A stretch of DNA of 11,806 bases from NCBI GenBank assembly GCA_036271855.1, contig DATAZV010000511.1:1-11806 (forward strand), given 5' to 3'. Made by a program: the position numbers and the translations under genes. The DNA comes from JAQGMJ01 sp036271855 (GTDB taxonomy: Bacteria; Pseudomonadota; Gammaproteobacteria; Burkholderiales; JAEUOS01). The notes below the pieces were generated by a model, which saw nothing but the letters and a program-made list of their open reading frames with translations, was not told where the DNA came from and ran no database searches. Below are positions 5,893-11,806 of this stretch, one piece after another (within the stretch, counting starts at the first letter, position 1; each line of letters starts with the position of its first letter).

Positions 5893-6867
5893 ATGAAACG
5901 CAACTCAGTTCGCTGTTTCCGCGCCGCTGTGGCGCTGGCTGCATGCCTGGCGGTGCCGGCAGTGTTCGGCCAGGGCTATCCGGTCAAACCGATACGCGTG
6001 GTGATCGGCTTTCCCGCCGGTACCACCGGCGATGTTGCGGCCCGCATCCTCGCGCCGCAGCTTGCCGAGGGCCTGGGGCAACAATTGGTGATCGACAACC
6101 GGCCCGGCGCTGGCAGCAGCCTGGCGGCCGAGGCGGTGGCGCACGCGGCCCCGGACGGTTATACGCTGCTGCTTTCGACCATCGCCAACGCGATCAATCC
6201 GGCGCTGTACACCCTCAATTTCGATTTCGGCAAGGACTTGATGCCGGTGTCTCTGCTGACCGAGGCGCCGGCGCTGCTGGTGGCGAACCCCGGCCTGCCG
6301 GTGCAATCGTTGCGCGATCTGGTGAAGCTGGCCAAATCGAAGCCGGGCGAGATCATGTACGGGTCGTCGGGCACCGGTACGGTGACCCACTTGTACGGCG
6401 AGCTGTTCAATCTCGGCGAGGGCGTCAAGCTCGGCCACGTGCCGTACAAGGGCAGTTCGCAGGCGGTCACCGACCTGTTGGGCGGGCGTATCGGCCTGCT
6501 GTTTTCACCGGCCTCGACGGTGATTCCACACGTGAAGTCCGGCGGCCTGAAGGCCCTGGGGGTGATCGGCAGGCAGCGGCTGATCGCGCTGCCGCAGGTG
6601 CCGACGTTTGCGCAGCAAGGGGTTTCGGGGTTTGATTCCGCCCTGTGGTTCGGGCTGAATGCGCCGGCGGGTACGCCGAGTGCCGTGATCGCGAAATTGA
6701 ATCATGAGCTGGCACGGGTGATGGCGCTGCCGCAGGTCAAGTCGCAACTGGAGGGGCAGGATATCGTGCCCCTGCCGGTGGGCAGCGACCGCTTCGGCTT
6801 GTTCATTACTTCCGAGACGGAAAAATGGAAGCGGGTGGTGCAAAGCGCCGGTGTCAAACTGGAATGA
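5893..6867 (+). CDS. Bug-type (TctC family) substrate-binding protein, second copy
   Basis: This is a 324-residue periplasmic solute-binding protein. The ATG at 5893 is preferred over an in-frame GTG at 5887, which overlaps the previous stop codon, because GAGGTG sits correctly before the ATG. A Sec signal peptide covers about residues 1-25 (MKRNSVRCFR, an Ala/Val-rich core, cleavage near VFG/QG). The mature part starts with YPVKPIRVVIGFPAGTTGD, in which the usual Gly-Gly loop is replaced by Gly-Thr-Thr-Gly. Then come APDGYTL, SSGTGTVTHLYGEL with the conserved His, HVPYKGSSQAVTDLL and NAPAGTP. It lies between the crotonase-fold gene and the hydrolase gene, so it probably captures the pathway substrate or a related acid. 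It is clearly diverged from the other two Bug proteins, so this is not a recent duplication. Confidence 0.95.
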   Translation: MKRNSVRCFRAAVALAACLAVPAVFGQGYPVKPIRVVIGFPAGTTGDVAARILAPQLAEGLGQQLVIDNRPGAGSSLAAEAVAHAAPDGYTLLLSTIANAINPALYTLNFDFGKDLMPVSLLTEAPALLVANPGLPVQSLRDLVKLAKSKPGEIMYGSSGTGTVTHLYGELFNLGEGVKLGHVPYKGSSQAVTDLLGGRIGLLFSPASTVIPHVKSGGLKALGVIGRQRLIALPQVPTFAQQGVSGFDSALWFGLNAPAGTPSAVIAKLNHELARVMALPQVKSQLEGQDIVPLPVGSDRFGLFITSETEKWKRVVQSAGVKLE

Positions 6868-6882
6868 GCAAGGGGAGCGAAC

Positions 6883-7650
6883 ATGGACATCGGATTTGAG
6901 ACGCGCGGGCATGGTCCCGCCAAAGTGCTGGTGCTGCATGGCTGGTTCGGCGACCACGCCGCCTGGTCGCCCACCTATCCGTTTCTCGACGAGAAGGCAT
7001 TTACCTATGTGTTTCCCGACTACCGGGGCTATGGCGCCTCGCGCGGCCTGAAGGGCAGCTACACGATTGACGAAATCGCCGGCGACGCCCTGGGTCTCGC
7101 GGACCACCTGGGCTGGGATCGTTTTTCCATCGTTGGGCATTCGATGGGCGGGATGGCGGCGCAGCGCCTGGCGATTGACGCTGCCGCGCGGGTCCAGGCG
7201 ATGGTCGGCGTCACCCCGGTGCCGGCCTCGGGCGTGCCGCTGCCACCGGAGCTCGAAGCCGTGTTTGGCAGCGTGGTGTCCAGCGACGACGCCGGTCACG
7301 GCGTATTGCAGGCTTCGCTCGGCGGGCGCTATACACAGGCGGTGGCGGATTTCATTCTCCGGCATGCGCGTGCAACTTCGACACCGGAGGCGTTCGCTGC
7401 TTACTTCACCGCCTTCAGCAAGACGAATTTCTCCGGCGAGGCTTCAGGCCTGAAGGCGCCGGCGCTGATCCTGATCGGCCAACACGACCAGGGCGTCAGC
7501 GAGGAGTTCGTGCGCGCCACCTACCCTGGCATGTATCCGCACGCGGTGCTGGAAATACTGCCCGGCGCAGGACACTATCCGATGCTGGAGACGCCGCCGC
7601 ACTTGGTGAGCCGGATCGAGGGTTTCCTCAAGCAACACGCCAGCGCCTGA
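6883..7650 (+). CDS. Alpha/beta hydrolase
   Basis: This 255-residue cytoplasmic hydrolase has the full triad: Ser87 in the nucleophile elbow GHSMGG (85-90), Asp202 in IGQHDQGV and His231 in GAGHYPM. The oxyanion-hole strand loop is LHGWFGD (18-24), and PDYRGYGAS (45-53) is the usual second family motif. A helical cap spans about residues 120-185. The size and motifs fit esterases, lactonases of the PcaD type and meta-cleavage C-C hydrolases equally well. In this operon it could open a lactone or cleave a ring-fission product made upstream, but that is inference from context. The ribosome site AGGGGAG lies 5 nt before the ATG, and the gene begins 15 nt after the Bug stop. Confidence 0.93.
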   Translation: MDIGFETRGHGPAKVLVLHGWFGDHAAWSPTYPFLDEKAFTYVFPDYRGYGASRGLKGSYTIDEIAGDALGLADHLGWDRFSIVGHSMGGMAAQRLAIDAAARVQAMVGVTPVPASGVPLPPELEAVFGSVVSSDDAGHGVLQASLGGRYTQAVADFILRHARATSTPEAFAAYFTAFSKTNFSGEASGLKAPALILIGQHDQGVSEEFVRATYPGMYPHAVLEILPGAGHYPMLETPPHLVSRIEGFLKQHASA

Positions 7651-7690
7651 GCGGCAGCGAACACACTATCAATGAAGAGGCCTGGGAAAA

Positions 7691-8449
7691 ATGGTTGAGC
7701 AAGCAGCAAAGCCTGTGCTGGATGGAAAAATCGCGGTGGTGACCGGCGGCAGCAGCGGTATCGGCGCGGCTTGCGTCAGAACCCTGGCCGCGGAAGGCGC
7801 GACCGTGGTGATCGGCTACAACCGCGGCCTGGATCGCGCCGAATCGCTGCGCGCTTCCCTGCCCGGCAGCGGCCACCTCACGCTCGCCATTCCGCTGGAA
7901 GACAGCGCCGCCCATGCGGCGGTGGCCGAGCAACTGCGTGGCCGCTTTGGCCATATCGATGTGCTGATCAATTCCGCCGGCTACAGCCAGCGCATCGCGC
8001 ACAAGAACCTGGAGGCGCTCGACAGCGCCCTGTTCAACAAAATGCTGCTGGCCAATGTGGGCGGGCCGTACTCGATCACGCGGGCGCTGATGCCGCTGTT
8101 GCGCGCATCAAGCGATGCCGTGGTGGTCAGTGTCTCCTCGATTTCCGCCTTCACCGGCTCGGGCAGCAACATTGCCTACTGCGCGGCCAAGGCGGCGATC
8201 GATACCATGACCATGTCGCTGGCGCGCGCCCTCGGGCCGGTGCGCTTCGTGTGTGTCTCGCCCGCCTCGGTGGACACCGACTTCATCCCCGGGCGCAATC
8301 GCGAGGAGCTGGAGCAAAAGGCGGCGCAAACACCGGTCGGGCGCATTGTCACGCCGGATGACGTGGCCCGCGCAGCGCTGGCCTGCGTTACGCATTTGCG
8401 CACCGCGACCGGAACGCGGATTGTGATCGACGGCGGTTATCAGTTGTAG
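7691..8449 (+). CDS. SDR family oxidoreductase (FabG-like)
   Basis: This is a 252-residue classical SDR. The cofactor motif is TGGSSGIG (18-25). INSAGYS (93-99) is the NNAG-equivalent segment. The active site has Ser150 (SVSSIS), Tyr163 and Lys167 (YCAAK), with Asn122 in the position of the fourth catalytic residue. The C-terminus TGTRIVIDGGYQL is typical of the 3-oxoacyl-ACP reductase-like group, which contains many catabolic alcohol and diol dehydrogenases. Asn44 and Arg45 (IGYNRG) after the second strand, with no acidic residue there, suggest NADP(H) use. This is a family rule, not a measurement. It is less like the SDR at 162-941 than either is to its own group, so the two probably act on different intermediates. 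Spacing from the hydrolase is 40 nt. Confidence 0.92.
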   Translation: MVEQAAKPVLDGKIAVVTGGSSGIGAACVRTLAAEGATVVIGYNRGLDRAESLRASLPGSGHLTLAIPLEDSAAHAAVAEQLRGRFGHIDVLINSAGYSQRIAHKNLEALDSALFNKMLLANVGGPYSITRALMPLLRASSDAVVVSVSSISAFTGSGSNIAYCAAKAAIDTMTMSLARALGPVRFVCVSPASVDTDFIPGRNREELEQKAAQTPVGRIVTPDDVARAALACVTHLRTATGTRIVIDGGYQL

Positions 8450-8513
8450 TTCGCCGGGTTGATGGGCGGCGGCTCAAGCAATACGGCCGCAAATAAATAT
8501 ACGGGGAGACAAT

Positions 8514-9485
8514 ATGCATTCGATTTCACGCCGGCGCCTTTTGCTGGGCGCCGCCGCCCTGGCCGCCGCGCCCTTGGCCCAGGGCGAGGACTATCCAGTG
8601 CGGCCGATCCAGCTGGTCCACGGCTTCGGCGCGGGCGGCAACGCCGACGTGATCGCGCGCTTGGTGGCGCAAAAGCTGCAGGAGATGCTCAGGCAACCGG
8701 TGGTGGTCGACATCAAGGCGGGGGCGGGCGGGATGATCGCGACCAACTACATCGCCAAGGCGGCGCCGGATGGCTACGGCCTGGTGATGCTCACCGGGGC
8801 GCACACGGTGTCAGCGGCGATGCGCAAATCGCTGCCCTACGACCCGGTCAAGGACTTCTCCTTCATCAGTACCGTCTCTGCCTTCCCTTTTGTCATCGCC
8901 GTGCGCGCCGAGCACCCGGCCAAATCCCTGGCGGACCTGATTGCGCTGGCGAAGCAGACGCCCGGCAAGATCACCTTCACTTCGGTAGGTGTCGGCTCGA
9001 CACAACACATGGTGGGCGAACTGCTGGCGTCGTCCGCCAGCGTGCAGTTGCTGCACATTCCCTATCGCGGCGGCGGCGCGCCGGTGCAAGCGGTGATCGG
9101 CGGCGAGGTGGACATTCTCGCGGATACCTTGACGGTGGCGATGCCGCACATCCAGTCGGGCCGGCTGCGCGCGCTGGCGGTAACCAGCGCCGGTGCGTGG
9201 CCGTCGATTCCCAGCGTGCCGACGGTGGCGGCGACGGTGCCTGGTTTCGAAGTACGCTCCTGGCTCGGCCTGGCCGCACCGGCGGGAACGCCGGAGGCGA
9301 TTGTGCGCAAGCTGAATGCGGAAACCCGGCGTGTGCTGCAACTGCCGGAGATCCAGAAGGCGTTCGCCGGCGCCGGCAGTGAAGTGGCGCCCTGCTCGCC
9401 GGCGGAAATGCGCAACATGGTGCAGACCGACATCGCACGCTGGCGCGCCGTGGTCGCGCGCAGCCACATCCCCTTGCAGGAATAG
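8514..9485 (+). CDS. Bug-type (TctC family) substrate-binding protein, third copy, with Tat signal
   Basis: This is a 323-residue periplasmic solute-binding protein. Unlike the other two Bug proteins here, its signal peptide has a twin-arginine motif: SRRRLLLG (5-12), then an Ala-rich core and likely cleavage at AQG/ED. It should therefore leave by the Tat route, folded. Family marks are YPVRPIQLVHGFGAGGNAD (27-45), APDGYGL (84-90), SVGVGSTQHMVGEL with the conserved His, HIPYRGGGAPVQAVIGG and AAPAGTP. The first loop reads GFGAGGNAD rather than the more common PFPPGG form. The ribosome site GGGGAG lies 5 nt before the ATG. It is the last gene of the rightward operon, 64 nt after the SDR, and ends in front of a GC-rich hairpin. 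The ligand is unknown. Confidence 0.94.
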   Translation: MHSISRRRLLLGAAALAAAPLAQGEDYPVRPIQLVHGFGAGGNADVIARLVAQKLQEMLRQPVVVDIKAGAGGMIATNYIAKAAPDGYGLVMLTGAHTVSAAMRKSLPYDPVKDFSFISTVSAFPFVIAVRAEHPAKSLADLIALAKQTPGKITFTSVGVGSTQHMVGELLASSASVQLLHIPYRGGGAPVQAVIGGEVDILADTLTVAMPHIQSGRLRALAVTSAGAWPSIPSVPTVAATVPGFEVRSWLGLAAPAGTPEAIVRKLNAETRRVLQLPEIQKAFAGAGSEVAPCSPAEMRNMVQTDIARWRAVVARSHIPLQE

Positions 9486-9490
9486 GGGCC

Positions 9491-9515
9491 GGCCCGGCCA
9501 ATCGAGCGCCGGGCC
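9491..9515. terminator. GC-rich hairpin between convergent genes
   Basis: GGCCCGGC (9491-9498) and GCCGGGCC (9508-9515) form a perfect 8-bp stem with a 9-nt loop. It sits in the 60-nt gap where the rightward operon and the leftward hydroxylase gene meet. The position suggests a shared bidirectional terminator. Neither side has a T-run, so efficiency as an intrinsic terminator is uncertain. Confidence 0.5.
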
Positions 9516-9545
9516 CGCGGAAGTAGAGGCAGGCAGCCCCTGGCG

Positions 9546-11806
9546 CTAGGCCATCAGGGCGCGCACCCGCTCCGGGCGCAGCGGATAGCGCCGGATGCGC
9601 ACGCCGGTGGCATCGAACACCGCATTGGCAATTGCTGCCGGAAAGCAGACGATGGCCGGCTCGCCGGCACCGCCGATGGGCTTGTCGATGCGGTTGATCA
9701 GGACGAACTCCACCTGCGCCGGCATGTCGTCCATGTTGGCGATGCGGTAGGTGGCCCAGTCCACGCTGGTGACCCGCTTGTCGTCGAAGTGCACTTCTTC
9801 ATACAGGGCGCGGCTGATGCCCTGCATGATCTGCCCTTCGAGCGCGGCCTTCACGCCGGTCGGGTTGACCACCAGGCCGCAGTCGTGGGCGATGACCACT
9901 TTTTTCACCCAGATGCGCCCGCTCTCGCGATTGACTTCGACTTCGCAGGCGACCGCCGCAAAAGACTGGTAGCCGGCATGCAGCGCCAGGCCGCGGCCGG
10001 TGCGGATCTTGCCGGTCTGCTTGCGCGGATGATTTTCCTCGCGCGGCTGCCAGCCGATCTTTTCCGCGGCGGCCTTCACCACGTCGATTTCGCGCTCGTC
10101 CTTCAGGTGCTTGAGCCGGAAGGCCACCGGGTCCATGCCGGCGGCGTGGGCCACTTCGTCGATAAAGCTTTCCTGGCCGAAATGGGTCTGCATTTCCTGC
10201 GGCGCGCGCATGTGGGCGGTGCGCATGGGTGAAGCCTCCTGCAGGTAAGGCGGCACCGTTTCCCACCAGTGGACGTGCTTGGGAAACTGGTAGCTCTCGT
10301 CGGGCGTGTTGAAGTTGTAGGCATTCCATTTCTTGTGGCCGGTCTGCATGCCCACCAGGGTGTGCTCGGGGCTTTCGCCGGTAAAGCGCACGTCCCAGCC
10401 GTTGAAGCCCTTGGCCTTGAACAGCCAGCCGGTGACGTTGCCCGCGTCATCTAAGCCCGCCTTCATGCTGATCACCCCAGCCGGCGCCTTCGGGTCCCAG
10501 GCGGTGCCCTCCTCGCGCGACCACTGCATGCGTACCGGCCGGCCGAATTCCTTCGACAGCAGCGCCGCTTCATAGGGCGCCTCGTCGGCATCGCTGCGGC
10601 CGTAGGAGCCGGCGCCATGCATCCAGGTCACTTGCACATTGCCCGCCGGCAGGCCCAGGAACTTGGCGATGCCGTCGCGCAGGAAATGCGGCTTTTGCGT
10701 GTCGGCCCAGATTTCGGCATGATCGCCGCGGACGTCGGCGAGGCCGCAGGAAGGGGAGATGCGGGCGTGGGACTGGAACGCGCACTCGTATTCGGCTTCG
10801 ATCACACGTTTGGAAGCAGCCAGCGCCGCCATGGTTGGTGCGGGATCGTAAGGCTTCTTGCCGTTGAACATCGGCTCGGCGTTCGAGGCCGTCGGCTGGG
10901 CGGCGCGAATGTAGTCGAAGGTCTTGGCGTCGCCGCCGGCAAAGGGGCCGGGCACGTCGGACCAGGTGACCTTCAGCGCGCGCGCCGCGCGCACCGCATC
11001 CCACTCCCGCTCGGCCACCACGGCGACAAAGCCGCCCTTGACGAACGACCTGGCGCCCTTGATGCCGGCGATCGACTTGTCGTCCACCGAAACCGGCATC
11101 GCACCGGCCACCGGCGGGCGTACCGCGCGCGCGTGCAGCAGGTTGGCGGGGCGGATATGGGCGGTGTAATGTTCCTTCGCCGCCACCTTGTCGAGGATGT
11201 CCTTGCGTTTTTGCCCCTTGCCGACGACCTTGTATTGCGACGGGTCCTTCGGCTTTGCCAGGCCCTTGACGTCCATGGTGTTGCCGACAGCGTTGTTCCA
11301 TTGCAGCGGCGTATCGAAAGTCTTGCCGCCAATCAATTCGGCATAGGTGATGCCTTTGGCGGGCTCGGCGGCGACGAAGACGCGGCCGTTTTCCACCGCC
11401 AACGCGTCGGCCGGAACCGCCAGCCGGCTGGCAGCGGATTCGACCAGCACGCGGCGCGCCTCGGCGGCGGCGTTGCGCAGGGGTTTGGCGCCCAGGCGCA
11501 GTCCGGTGCTGCCGCTGCCGCCGCCCTGGTTGGGCGACAGTCGGGTATCGCCCAGGGTGACGGTGACCTGATCCAGTGCGACATCGAGTTCCTCGGCGAC
11601 GATCTGTGCATAGGCCAGGTCCAGGCCCTGGCCGCAATCCATCTTGCCGGAGTTGACGGTGACCGCGCCATTGGCGGCGATGCGGATCCAGGTATCGAGC
11701 GCGGTCGGCTGCGGGCCGACGACTACCGGCGCGGCGGCCTGGGCCGCAGCTTCGCCCATGAACATCGGGCCGGCGGTGACGCTGACGACCAGGGCACCGG
11801 TGCCCT
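9546..11806 (-). CDS. Xanthine dehydrogenase-family molybdopterin-binding subunit (IorB/NicB-like), N-terminus outside window
   Basis: This is the large subunit of a molybdenum hydroxylase, which hydroxylates N-heterocycles or aldehydes using water. The frame stays open through the right edge. The residues before the first in-window ATG (11765) read GTGALVVSVTAGP, which looks like the hydrophobic end of a Tat leader, so the true start lies beyond the window. About 752 residues are visible. Marks include SGKMDCGQGL (molybdopterin loop), QGGGSGSTGLRLG, the middle a/b hammerhead domain (HYTAHIRPANLLHARAV), and HGAGSYGRSDADEA, the IorB/nicotinate dehydrogenase-type variant in place of GGGFG. MRAPQEMQTHFGQES follows, then IGGAGEPAI near the end, with the catalytic base Glu encoded at 9660-9662. 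It ends without a cytochrome c domain. A 2Fe-2S subunit and an electron acceptor are expected upstream, past the right edge. No substrate can be assigned. Confidence 0.93.
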   Translation of the reverse strand, partial: GTGALVVSVTAGPMFMGEAAAQAAAPVVVGPQPTALDTWIRIAANGAVTVNSGKMDCGQGLDLAYAQIVAEELDVALDQVTVTLGDTRLSPNQGGGSGSTGLRLGAKPLRNAAAEARRVLVESAASRLAVPADALAVENGRVFVAAEPAKGITYAELIGGKTFDTPLQWNNAVGNTMDVKGLAKPKDPSQYKVVGKGQKRKDILDKVAAKEHYTAHIRPANLLHARAVRPPVAGAMPVSVDDKSIAGIKGARSFVKGGFVAVVAEREWDAVRAARALKVTWSDVPGPFAGGDAKTFDYIRAAQPTASNAEPMFNGKKPYDPAPTMAALAASKRVIEAEYECAFQSHARISPSCGLADVRGDHAEIWADTQKPHFLRDGIAKFLGLPAGNVQVTWMHGAGSYGRSDADEAPYEAALLSKEFGRPVRMQWSREEGTAWDPKAPAGVISMKAGLDDAGNVTGWLFKAKGFNGWDVRFTGESPEHTLVGMQTGHKKWNAYNFNTPDESYQFPKHVHWWETVPPYLQEASPMRTAHMRAPQEMQTHFGQESFIDEVAHAAGMDPVAFRLKHLKDEREIDVVKAAAEKIGWQPREENHPRKQTGKIRTGRGLALHAGYQSFAAVACEVEVNRESGRIWVKKVVIAHDCGLVVNPTGVKAALEGQIMQGISRALYEEVHFDDKRVTSVDWATYRIANMDDMPAQVEFVLINRIDKPIGGAGEPAIVCFPAAIANAVFDATGVRIRRYPLRPERVRALMA

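Noticed and set aside
10570..11637. Second leftward frame inside the hydroxylase gene
   Set aside because: The translation is Arg/Gly/Pro rich without motifs. The other frame on the same strand carries all the molybdenum hydroxylase signatures.
1..11806. tRNA/rRNA genes, CRISPR arrays, insertion sequences, phage genes
   Set aside because: I found no cloverleaf-like segment, no regularly spaced repeats, no transposase or integrase motifs and no terminal inverted repeats. The window is nearly filled by the listed genes.

Overview
The window is high-GC DNA, dense with genes, from a proteobacterium. Three unrelated Bug-type (TctC-family) periplasmic binding proteins lie in 11.8 kb beside short-chain dehydrogenases, an MmgE/PrpD protein and a molybdenum hydroxylase. 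This pattern is typical of Burkholderiales (Bordetella, Achromobacter, Cupriavidus, Comamonadaceae or Oxalobacteraceae relatives). The assignment is inferred from gene content and GC; no rRNA or other marker gene is present.

There are three blocks. (1) A leftward block, 4350 down to 1, reads: GntR/HutC regulator, MmgE/PrpD protein, Bug protein, SDR (BDH-like), and the start of a second SDR that runs off the left edge. (2) A rightward block, 4561 to 9485, reads: VOC metalloenzyme, crotonase-fold protein, Bug protein, alpha/beta hydrolase, SDR, Bug protein (Tat-exported). Spacers are 2 to 63 nt, so it looks like one operon. (3) A leftward gene, from the right edge to 9546, encodes the large molybdopterin subunit of a xanthine dehydrogenase-family (IorB/NicB-like) hydroxylase. 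Its first codons lie outside the window. It converges on block 2, and a GC-rich hairpin sits between the two ends.

Blocks 1 and 2 diverge from a 210-bp control region (4351-4560). It holds a strong sigma-70-like promoter facing right (TTGACT, 16 nt, TATAAT). A perfect 17-bp A/T-only palindrome fills the spacer of that promoter. The adjacent GntR regulator has an AT-hook-like RPRGRP motif in its N-terminal arm. The natural reading is a substrate-inducible, autoregulated catabolic cluster, with this regulator blocking the promoter by binding the palindrome.

Taken together, the genes look like a peripheral catabolic island. Bug proteins capture a carboxylated (possibly aromatic or cyclic) substrate. 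A metal-dependent VOC enzyme, a hydrolase, a crotonase-fold enzyme and SDRs process it, and a PrpD-family dehydratase/decarboxylase/isomerase serves the divergent arm. The substrate cannot be read from the sequence. No TctA/TctB membrane components, RNA genes, insertion sequences or CRISPR arrays were seen. No gene-free stretch exceeds 300 bases.
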